From Arion vulgaris (Eukaryota > Mollusca > Gastropoda > Stylommatophora > Arionidae), in the NCBI GenBank assembly GCA_020796225.1, contig CM036758.1:74094366-74158365 (forward strand): a stretch of DNA of 64,000 bases, written 5' to 3'. Shown one piece after another: positions 10,690 to 18,801 of this stretch. The notes below the pieces were generated by a model. That model made no database searches. It worked only from the letters and a program-made list of their open reading frames with translations, and was not told where the DNA came from. Both the position numbers and the translations under genes were made by a program. Within the stretch, counting starts at the first letter, position 1. Each line of letters starts with the position of its first letter.

Positions 10690-10915
10690 AAAGTCCCTAC
10701 TTAGGTACTGGTACGGATTCAATTGCACAGTAGGAGTGCAATATTTTTCGCAATGGCTCTCAGGTCAATCAAGCCTCAATTAGGTACTAGGAAAAGCACT
10801 GGGTAGTAAAGGTGGCCGACATGATGTTGATTACAACACCCATCATGTGCACATGGTCAATAAAAAATATGGACCTAACACTATTACCCAATATACCTCA
10901 GGGTATGAAAAAGGG
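10690..10915 (+). repeat. Dispersed repeat R3
   Basis: Shares 'ggtactaggaaaagcact', 'aaggtggccgacatgatg' and 'ggtcaataaaaaatatgg' with 15175-15595 and 37325-37445. There is no reading frame. It ends in 'ctattacccaata'. Origin unknown, probably a non-autonomous element. Confidence 0.55.
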
Positions 10916-11129
10916 TTTCATTCTTTTGTTATTAAGTTAGTCATATTTGCAACACCTGTGGAATGAATCATACAAAATATAGAATGTTTGTTTTTCGAAT
11001 CAAGCAAAAAAAGGATTTTGGGTTTACATGCAACAATACATTGCACAAGTGAAGAAAGAAATTACCCAACATCATCTGTGTAGGTGACAGCAAGTGCACT
11101 AGCAATTCTGTCTATAGTATTACTGTCTT

Positions 11130-11570
11130 CTTCTTCTTATATTAGTCCCCCCACCTTTTCCTTGAAGCATAAGTTATCAACAAGTTCTCTCTAACCAAAT
11201 CTGTCTTGAATAAACTAATTTAGCTCATAATAGGTCTTTTTAGTCTATTCTCTTTTCTTCTTTAAACAGTTCAACTCTGTGTCTCTTTTAGTCTTCCCAT
11301 ACCCCTCGTACCTCCAAGATTCCATTTCAGAGCCCATATAAGGGTCTCTGGTCTTTTGCATTCTAAATGTATGTCTCAAGCCTCTACATTTCCTTCTTGT
11401 TTCTGTGTCTCTTTTAGTCTTCCCATACCCCTCGTACCTCCAAGATTCCATTTCAGAGCCCATATAAGGGTCTCTGGTCTTTTGCATTCTAAATGTATGT
11501 CTCAAGCCTCTACATTTCCTTCTTGTTTATGTCCTCACTGAAATTGTTGAAACCTTCGCTTCAGGTGATT
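11130..11570 (-). pseudogene. LINE-B tail with internal 126-bp duplication
   Basis: Reverse-complement similarity to the LINE-B end at 8340-8515 and to 24785-25140: 'ccttgaagcataag', 'aaccaaatctgtcttga', then a region corresponding to the G-R-x-R-K-T-W tail. Positions 11279-11404 are repeated at 11405-11528 (126-bp period), nearly identical, giving the duplicated reading frame CRGLRHTFRMQKTRD. Confidence 0.7.
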
Positions 11571-11655
11571 TTAGCATTAGGTGATTTTAATCTTTGTCCC
11601 CAAAAGACGAGGCATCTTCCTAGTATACCTATAAATCTAACTTAAATTGTATACA

Positions 11656-11661
11656 TTTATT
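11656..11661 (-). promoter_or_regulatory. Candidate poly(A) signal for proximal terminal exon
   Basis: AATAAA on the minus strand about 235 nt beyond the exon 13b stop. It is plausible for the short isoform's 3' UTR, but the motif is expected by chance in such AT-rich sequence. Confidence 0.3.
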
Positions 11662-11895
11662 ACAGTAATGCCACTAAGTTTATGAATTGAATATTGCACA
11701 ATAGGTTTTTAAATACTGTAAAACATGTAACAAATCTCAATAATTTTATCACATTTTGACTTCTCACAGCTGCTGTTAAAAGGCAACAAATGAAACTTTA
11801 TATAACTGGCACTGTTTTCCAACAGAAAAGTAACATGTGGGTAACTATTTTGTACAGAAAAATACACTGTTCAATACTATAATCACTAAATAATC

Positions 11896-12065
11896 CTATT
11901 TATGTGGAAGCACTTCACTCTCTATTAAGTGTGAATCCTCAGTGAACGACGTAGCGCATGAGTTTTTCTCATCATTATTTGAAGCCAGAGTAGTCAAAGA
12001 TGATTTTGTCAATGTTTTGGAAGGTGACGCATTCCAAAGACCATAAGTGAAATAAATTGTAAGAC
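11896..12065 (-). CDS. SLC7A: CAT exon 13b: proximal alternative terminal exon
   Basis: Residues 562-617 of the short isoform. After acceptor ATTTTGCAG the frame reads GLTIYFTYGLWNASPSK, completing the last membrane helix, followed by a roughly 40-residue Ser/Thr-rich tail ending SEVLPHK and TAG (11896-11898). It carries N-A-S, a sequon shape, but lies on the presumed cytosolic side. The phase equals that of exon 13a, so the two are interchangeable. Use of this exon needs polyadenylation within the following 7 kb, before 13a. Confidence 0.9.
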
Positions 12066-12599
12066 CTGCAAAATAACACACTCTGATATAGAGTTACAAA
12101 GGTGAAGTTGTGAGCACAGTGGTACAAAAGGGTGAAAGGTCAGAGGTGTTGTCAGGTAAAGCATGGGATTTTAGTTAATGGATGGGCAAAAGGTTTGTAT
12201 TGGTAAACTTGACAAATAAAGAAAAGTACACTGCAGAATCCCTTTTTTTTAAATGTTAATTTTAGATTTGAGTATGTCATCATTGTTTTTTTTCAATTTA
12301 TGGCTGAGGTGTACTTTTCTGTATGTGAGTAAATGATGAACATTTGAAATGGAAATAGCATATTACATACATGCTAAAATATTTCTTTGAATGTGTGTTT
12401 AATTGTCTGTGTGTATGTGCATATATATATATATATAACCAGCAGTTTTACTCGTACTTCACACAGGGAATTTAGCTTAAATCTATTTGTAAAGTCCCTT
12501 AAAGAAACATGCCATGTTGCCTCAAAATCGGCTTCTTCCCCATTAAAAACGATACATTTGTCTCCATGCTTGGTTTGAAAACTTTGTCGGTTGACTACA

Positions 12600-12900
12600 T
12601 AAAATTAAATTGTCCCTCATTTCGATTGCCAGTAAAACCTGATACAACAGAATTCCCGTTCCCGTGAAAGTTTACAAATAACAATCTAAAATGTCCCTCA
12701 TTTCAATTGCCAGTAAAACCTGATACAATAGAATTCCTGTTCCCGTGAAAGTTGAATTTAGTTTAAATCCAGTTGTAATATTTCACCACTTCTAAAGTTA
12801 CGTTTGTTATCTTTTTTCGCTGATCTTCCAAGCCATCATAAACTAATTCCGATTGTCAGTAAAACCTGATACAATTGAATTCCCATGAAAGTTGAAAAAT
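12600..12900. repeat. Degenerate short duplications (79-bp period)
   Basis: The blocks 'gtccctcatttc' and 'ccagtaaaacctgataca' followed by 'gaattcc...cgtgaaagtt' occur at about 12613, 12692 and again near 12850. Period is about 79 bp for the first pair. Upstream, 'tttagcttaaatctatttg' (12470) matches 'tttagtttaaatccagttg' (12758). This is intronic duplication without coding sense. Confidence 0.6.
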
Positions 12901-12989
12901 AACAATTGGCAAATTAAATTTATTCAGATTATTAACTTATCAACGTGTTTTTAAAAGAAAATTGATTGAGTGTTTTTTTTAAATGTGGC

Positions 12990-14450
12990 CTGAACGTGAA
13001 TCGAGCACATTGTCTACTGCAATTTAGATGGGCATGTGGGGTCAAAGGCGCAAGGAATCGGCGCGCCAGGATTAGGGAGATGGCCATCTCCCTAATCCCC
13101 TGCTCTCACCTCCTCATGGTGACCCTGGTAACAGACGGTAGTTTCGGTCTGGCTAAGAGGGCAGGTGCCATGGGAGAGCTACTCTGGGACAAGTAGAGAT
13201 GCAAAGGTAGTCATGCTTGATTGGATCCGCTCGCAGCACAGACGAGCGAGCTCCCAGAGTGACTATTAATGCTCGCCTCTCCCGGACGATGGGAAAAGCT
13301 AGAACAATACATGTGGAACCTCGCGGGGCGGAACTTGGAGCCTGCGCATGCTCTCTCTTGATGCACCTCTCTTGAGTATGCTGGGTGATGAGTTGGGCTG
13401 CACGTTGGTCCACATAGGTCAAAGTCTAGCCCCATTACAGAGATGGGGACACGAATCAAAACCATCAAAGGGACGTTAACCTGCGTGTGTCGAAATTCGG
13501 AGCCCGTGCATGCGCTCTCTTGATGCACCTCTCTTGAGCCGATGAGTATGTTGGGTGATGAGTTGGGCCGCACGTTGGTCCACATAGGTCAAAAGTCTAA
13601 CCCCCATCACAGAGATGGGGCACGAATCAAAACCATCAAAGACAGTTGACCCGCATGTGGCGAAATTCGGAGCCCGCGGATGCTCTCTCTTGAGCCGCCT
13701 CTCTGAAGCCTATGAGTATGCCGGGAGTCGAGTTGAGTTGCACGTGGGCAGCATGGGGCGAACTCGGTTTTGCCCCTCGAAGTCGGACAACCCAGTGGGA
13801 AATGACGGAAATGGTGAGGTAGGCACCAGGGCAGAGCGAGCACGTTCGATGGCAAAGCCATAGTGGGCCCCATCTAGGGGCAGGCCGGCACGGCAAGCGC
13901 AGAAAGCGAAGCAAGCACTGCAGTGGCGAGCATGGCAGGCAAGAAGGTGTGCTTCCCACCCACATGAGCAGAACAACTGAAAAGCCAGCAGAGGCAAAAC
14001 CAGTGCAAGCGCGGTAAGCAGGGCAAGCGCGAGAGCGGCAAGCATGGCAGGCAAGAGGGTGTGCGTCCCACCCAAATGCACAGAACAACTGGAAAGCCCA
14101 GCAGAGGTAAAGCCAGTTCACGTTTCTGCTCTCAGGGAACTACTGCTGCCTTGTAGATTGATTGGGGACAATCAAAGGATAGCAGAGCAAACCGTAAACA
14201 AACCTGAATGGGCGGTAAACCACGGTGTTCATTAAAACGACCGGTTTTGCTGGGTAGATGGTGCTCATAAGCCCGGGAGGGCTGGCCGTCTAAGAGTCGC
14301 TGCCCTGAAAGAAAATGGCAACCCGCTGCCTTGTGGGTTCGGCTGGGGACAGCCTAAGGCTATCGGAAAGCGTACCACAAACAAACGCTGGCTGAAATTG
14401 AACACCCCATCCAAGGATAAGCAACTGTGCGCCAATAGGTGCTGAAGGTT
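12990..14450. other. GC-rich island with internal repeats
   Basis: Composition changes abruptly from AT-rich flanks to clearly GC-rich. Inside, about 13290-13745 holds near-copies at about 165-172 bp spacing marked by 'cacgaatcaaaaccatcaaa' and 'cacgttggtccacataggtc'. The segment near 13928 recurs at 14041 ('agcatggcaggcaag', 'agaacaactg'). Around 14140-14400 two related blocks 'ctgccttgtgggttcggctg' and 'ctgccttgtagattgattgg' resemble a LINE 5' leader. Open frames exist on both strands but none matches a known protein. A transposon leader or a CpG-rich insertion is likelier than a host gene. Confidence 0.45.
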
Positions 14451-14689
14451 GGTGCACGTACATTTTACGTTCTGATGTTTGGCTGTTTATACATCACAAT
14501 AAGAATGATACAAATAGCATAAGAGCGATCGAGAGAGAGAGATGGGCACGTTATCAACTACGCTACAGAAACTTAAAAAATAAATGGGCTTAAAATATGT
14601 TATAATAATAGGAACCTTATCATAGCATTATGTGACCTGGACTTTAGCGGAAAATAATAATTTAGTTGTAATATCTTTGTCAAAGTCTG

Positions 14690-14830
14690 TATGTAGTGTG
14701 TTGTAACATTTGTCACTTTGTTGTATCGTTTCCTTGATAAAGGCCTTGTTGGTCGAGACGTTGCTGTGTATTGTCATTGTTTTTGTATTTTGTAAAGCTA
14801 CCGTACTTTGTGATTACACGTTTCACCAGC
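14690..14830 (+). repeat. Penelope-like relic with hammerhead-like core
   Basis: Contains 'ccttgataaaggccttg' then 'ttggtcgagacg' (14731-14760) and the T-rich follow-up 'gtattttgtaaagcta'. It is the same family as 2400-2610 in the opposite orientation. The GAAA box is changed to GAGA here, so a ribozyme would be inactive. Confidence 0.4.
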
Positions 14831-15080
14831 GGAAAGTAACAACATGATAACGTGACCGGGAACGTCGTTAAAACATTGATAAACTTTTGCAACTAATTCT
14901 GTTCAGGGCCATATCGTTTAAGTTAGAATATCTTTACAGAAACGTACAAAACGTCCAGTTTGATAATTTTTGCCTCTTGCCATCTATGAAAGGCACCCCT
15001 TTGTCAAATTTCAAGTCCGTAGGATGTCCAGATATCTTCAAACAATTGAGACAGATATATATACAATTCCATTGAACCTT

Positions 15081-15084
<4 letters not shown>

Positions 15085-15137
<53 letters not shown>
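15085..15137. repeat. (TA)n microsatellite
   Basis: About 26 perfect TA units inside the intron between exon 12 and the terminal exons. Apparent IYIYIY peptides across it are artefacts. Confidence 0.95.
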
Positions 15138-15140
<3 letters not shown>

Positions 15141-15174
15141 GGAACTGCTTAATCTAGCTAGTGGTCTCGATTCA

Positions 15175-15595
15175 ATTTCACAGAAGTCATGCAATATTTT
15201 TCCAACCGTAGAGGCTTTCAAGTCTCAACCGGGTACCAGAAAAGGCCCTGGAACGTAAAGGTAGTCAGCATTATGTTGCCCACATCACCCATTCAAATAC
15301 GCTCTCAATTATGTGACATGGGCACGTCTCAGACACTGGAACGAGTTCAAGAGTTAGGCGTTAAGTGTGGACATGCCAGACAGTGTCGTCTTCATGGTAG
15401 AGAGAGAAGGTATAGTAATCAACTTCTCATGGGTACGGTGAGCAAATGGACTTTAGGATGGCTGCTGCAGCGGAGGACAGAGCATGCATGGGAATGCCCA
15501 ATGTGCCGTGACGTCGATCGCATAACATAACATCACCCATTGTGTGCTGACGGTCAATAAAAAGTATGGGTCTAACACTGTATTACCCAATAATG
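15175..15595 (+). repeat. Repeat R3 interrupted by LINE-C
   Basis: The two halves of repeat R3, 'gggtaccagaaaaggccctgg' related sequence on the left and 'gtgtgctgacggtcaataaa' on the right, surround a LINE-C insert at 15294-15530. Confidence 0.65.
15294..15530 (+). mobile_element. 5'-truncated LINE-C insertion with 11-bp target duplication
   Basis: The plus frame reads TLERVQELGVKCGHARQ, then QLLMGTVSKWTL and WECPMCRDVD, the LINE-C C-terminus. The end is a short tandem tail 'cataacataa'. CATCACCCATT flanks it at 15283-15293 and 15531-15541. It shows where LINE-C ends and that its tail is a short tandem repeat, as in I-factor-like LINEs. Confidence 0.75.
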
Positions 15596-15904
15596 GCTAA
15601 CTCATTTAACCATATTACGGTATTTAGTCACTTTTTGTATCTGCTAATTTAACTAGTAGTAATAAAGCAATGCTAGTGATGATTATGACATTGCTTGCTA
15701 TTCTTGAACCATTGCAACTACTTGTTGTGTTGTTTCTAACACCTTTTAGTACAGTGGAAAGCAGATACATGCTATATGCAAAAATGTGAGCAAAAAAAGC
15801 TACAGGGTGTCTACACAATGAAAATAAAATATAGTATTTATAATCAAGCATGGTTACAGATTATGAAAAAGAAAAATGTAATATAAATAAATAATAGAAT
15901 AAGA

Positions 15905-16170
15905 CTGCTTCTTCTTCTTCGAATGCTCTACATTGACCACTTGTTAACTACTCTCTGTGATTTGTATGTGATCTGAGCCTAGGAGTGATTGTACATTGTG
16001 CCAGTTATGCGCCTACAAGTAGGTTAGCACATCCGATTTCTACGATGCTTTTTGTTTACTAGGGTAGCTTCCCTAGGTCCTATATACATTAGTCGCCTCT
16101 AACGGCATGCCTTGTAGGTCACAGTGGTACTATTCTTTGCTTCCCTTGCTGGCCCAGACACAACATGAGC
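15905..16170 (+). repeat. Dispersed repeat R, near-complete
   Basis: Starts with (TTC)n at 15908, then 'ccacttgttaac', 'gagcctaggagtga', 'ttgtgccagttatgcgcc', 'atgccttgtaggtcac', ending near 'cagacacaacatgagcg'. It lies about 135 bp downstream of the exon 12 donor in the transcript direction. Confidence 0.65.
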
Positions 16171-16305
16171 GATAGAAAAAGACAAATAAATTATATCAGT
16201 GCAATGATAAAAACGAACAAGAAAGTTGAAAAAAATTGTTACCTTGTTAAATGATATTTTTGATATATTGTGTTAGCTAAATAGAAAATGGAAAAAAATT
16301 CTTAC

Positions 16306-16414
16306 CTATTGCCATCCATATACTAAATCTAGCCCAAGTCATAGCAGACAGTTTCAACATGAGGTAGATATTGATGAAAACACTAAGTGCTGGCAAGTAG
16401 GGAATAAATGGAAC
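16306..16414 (-). CDS. SLC7A: CAT exon 12
   Basis: Residues 526-561. Acceptor TTTTGTTTGCAG, frame [20 protein letters not shown] then [17 protein letters not shown], donor GTAAG at 16305. The V-P-x-x-P-x-x-P-A-x-S-x-x-x-N-I-Y-L-M motif is among the best conserved CAT signatures, covering the penultimate membrane segment and the start of the last. It ends one nucleotide into a Gly codon, which either terminal exon can complete. Degenerate copies of its first 31 bp and its acceptor occur upstream in the 135-bp array. Confidence 0.95.
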
Positions 16415-16429
16415 CTGCAAACAAAATAT

Positions 16430-16865
16430 TGATAACATGATTGATTGATTGATTAAGTGACTGATTTATCCATCATCATTGTACTTAAGGGAATAACAAT
16501 ATGGACAATGATCTTAATTGCTGGCGAGATGGAAACAAATGGAACCTGGAAACAAAATATTGTTAGCATGATTGATTGATTCATTGATTAAGTGACTGAT
16601 TTATCCATCATCATTGTACTTAAGGGAATAACAATGTGGACAATGATCTTAAGTGCTGGCGAGATGGAAACAAATGGAACCTGGAAACAAAATATTGTTA
16701 GCATGATTGATTGATTCATTGATTAAGTGACTGATTTATCCATCATCATTGTACTTAAGGGAATAACAATGTGGACAATGATCTTAAGTGCTGGCGAGAT
16801 GGGGACAAATGGAACCTGGAAACAAAATATTGATAACATGATTGATTGGTTGATTGATTAATCCA
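16430..16865. repeat. 135-bp tandem array carrying copies of the exon 12 acceptor
   Basis: Three units (period 135 bp, first spacing 131 bp to the true site). Each contains, in gene orientation, 'ttttgtttccag' followed by about 30 bp homologous to the start of exon 12. Acceptor-like junctions fall at 16545, 16680 and 16815. The rest of each unit is 'gattgatt'-rich sequence and 'catcatcattgtactta', resembling a SINE4 3' end. The array therefore fused a SINE4 tail to a splice acceptor before amplifying. Confidence 0.85.
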
Positions 16866-16881
16866 TCATCCTTGCGCTTAA

Positions 16882-17018
16882 CTCTCTAGTGGACCAGGGC
16901 AAAAGCTATGGTTTTATAAGCCATTTGTTTTTAGAATAAAAAACGCTCTTTAGTGTGGCTCCTCATAAAAAGGCTTCCAACCCAAAGGTATGTAGTGTGG
17001 CGTTTGGTTCATAAGGAG
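16882..17018. mobile_element. TTAA-flanked MITE, 137 bp
   Basis: Ends 'ctctctagtggaccagggc' and 'tttggttcataaggag' form imperfect inverted repeats, with TTAA on both sides (16878-16881, 17019-17022). It has the same length and same ends as 31129-31265. TTAA targets point to the piggyBac superfamily. There is no coding capacity. Confidence 0.75.
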
Positions 17019-17034
17019 TTAAGTAGGTAACAAT

Positions 17035-17110
17035 ATGTTCTCTGATCTTTTTCTTACACAGGGAGATCTCAACAATAGTGCACACAACTTGTAGTCCCAT
17101 GAGGGTACCT
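17035..17110 (-). repeat. SINE4 fragment
   Basis: 'ctgatctttttcttacacag' and 'ggagatctcaacaatagtgc' match the 3' half of SINE4. It is a short truncated relic. Confidence 0.55.
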
Positions 17111-17319
17111 GATGTAATTTAATAACCCTCACGAATACAGATAAAAGGAGAAACTCACAATACCAAACACAGGCAGACTTATCTATTACAGGGAATGAAA
17201 GATATGGAAGATAATAATAATTGATAAGAAACGGAAATATTATAAAGAAAATAGAACAATAAAGCAGATGGAGATATGTACATTAAAGTAAGAAAGAATT
17301 ATTTTCTTCTTCTGCATTC

Positions 17320-18420
17320 TCACTAGATTGGGATTTCGGATTTTCTAATAAAGGCAGCCGTCTGTCTCAGAATATCAGCCACACCATACAGTTTATCTTG
17401 GACGCTGGTGTAAGTGAGCCACCTCTTTTTCTTCTCAGGTCTGCATACTGGGGGCAGTTCTGTAGTATATGTTCTATTGTCATACTTGCCAAGCCACAGG
17501 GATACAGGTCGTTGGAGCCTATTTTGAATTTAGTGTACAGGTGGTGTCTCATTCTGTTGTGACCCGTCCAGAGGCGAAGTATGGCTGTCTGGTCCCTTCT
17601 GGTCAGTTGGTAATATCCATCGTTCTTGTTGTGTTTTGGGTGTTCTTTATCCTATTTTGCTTTGTAGTGCCCTTTGGTGATGGTTTTTGCTTCTTCATAG
17701 CTAACCTGGTTGCCATCTTGGGACATTCCTGCTCCCTCTTTAGCCAGTCTGTCAGCATCTTCATTCCCCTTGATCTTGCAGTGTGAGGGTATCCACTGGA
17801 TTACTACCCTCTCAGATTCATGGGATAACTGGGCTAAGGTTGACCTGAGATCACTAAGTTCTGTGTTCCTTTCAGATTTCAGTTCTGAGATAGCAGACAA
17901 TGCAATCAAAAGCACTATTTTTCCATGTATTTGGTTCATATTTTGTAGTGCCAATTTTGCAGCTGCATTGAGGGCCTCTACCTCAGAGATTGGTTGAGAA
18001 CTTGCTTGTAGCCAGAGCTAAGGTTAGTTCTCCATTTTTTAGTCTGAGGACAACTCCCCCTCCTCCATTGTGGGTGACATCTGTAGCCGAGCCATCCATG
18101 TATGCATGTGTCCGCGAGTCCATTGGGTAGTTTTCGTTTGTGTTTTTCTGCAATGAGCCTTCTCTCCAGGTCTGTCTGTGTTTCTTTCTTGCCAATACCA
18201 CTTATTTCTTCTGAGATCTCTGGGAGACTGCATGCTCAGGGAGGGGAGGTGCTAGCTAGCTGAATATGTCTTGGTTGAGCCAGTTCCAATATTGGATCTT
18301 TGTGAGCAAGTTCTTTGGAGTTTGCCACGAAGTTACTTCTTTTAATCTGCCCCTACCATATCTGTTGATTCGGAGGTGCATTGGGTGATTCGTCAGTCTC
18401 TTGAATTTTTCATCTTGTTG
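17320..18420 (-). pseudogene. LINE-D 3' half: RNase H domain and Cys/His tail
   Basis: The minus strand, in two or three frames, shows an RNase H domain: AYMDGSATD (first catalytic Asp, about 18085-18110), SEVEALNAAAKLA, then VIQWIPSHCKIKGNEDADRL near 17745-17810 with the last His and Asp positions. Next come LRLWTGHNRMRHHLYTKFK and the tail YPCGLASMTIEHILQNCPQY with a C-x-H-x-C arrangement. This is the 3' part of an I/R1-like non-LTR retrotransposon. Frameshifts and stops make it inactive. The RT and endonuclease parts are absent. Confidence 0.85.
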
Positions 18421-18581
18421 AAGTACCAAAAAGAATTATGAAAGTAAAGAAGAAATGTAGGCATTGTAAACAATAAAACAAGTAATGCAAGGAAGACACA
18501 CTGGTAAAGTTTATTTCAATAAAGAAAAAATAACTGCATGTGTGGACATTTTCCATAAACTACTTTACAAAGTTTACTAAC

Positions 18582-18748
18582 CTTAAAGGCTAAAGCTGCA
18601 GAACTCTGTGGTTGTAAAACTATAACAACTATACATAGCAAGATGAGGATACCAAGTACTGTTGCTATAATAATTGCCCAGATTTCTTTGTTTGCTAGGA
18701 AATCGTCAGCAAATATCAAAAAAGCTGAGAATGCACAAACAACAAGAC
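18582..18748 (-). CDS. SLC7A: CAT exon 11
   Basis: Residues 470-525. Acceptor TATTTTTCAG, frame SLVVCAFSAFLIFADDFL then NKEIWAIIIATVLGILILL, then VLQPQSSAALAFK, donor GTTAGT at 18581. It encodes two hydrophobic segments (about 470-484 and 493-513) followed by the Q-P-Q-x-x-x-x-L-x-F-K-V-P junction typical of CATs. Only 53 bp of intron separate its acceptor from the left end of the transposon at 18802. Confidence 0.95.
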
Positions 18749-18801
18749 CTGAAAAATAAAAAGACGAATTTAAATATGTGAAAAAAATCAACAGGTTTTT
18801 A

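Larger units (their letters stand above)
4213..12065 (-). other. SLC7A: Alternative 3' ends of the CAT gene
   Basis: Two different last coding exons follow exon 12. Exon 13b (12065-11896) is proximal and exon 13a (4514-4213) is 7.4 kb further downstream. Each starts after a TTTTGCAG- or TTTTGTAG-like acceptor, each needs one nucleotide from exon 12, and each reopens the final membrane helix (G-L-T-I-Y-F-T-Y-G versus G-A-V-I-Y-F-G-Y-G). The cytosolic tails after that differ completely. Choosing between them is inferred from sequence only. No transcript evidence is available. Confidence 0.8.

Noticed and set aside
13153..14235. Several open frames in the GC-rich island as a host gene
   Set aside because: GC-rich sequence opens frames by chance on both strands. 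Frames overlap, contain the internal duplications and show no known domain.
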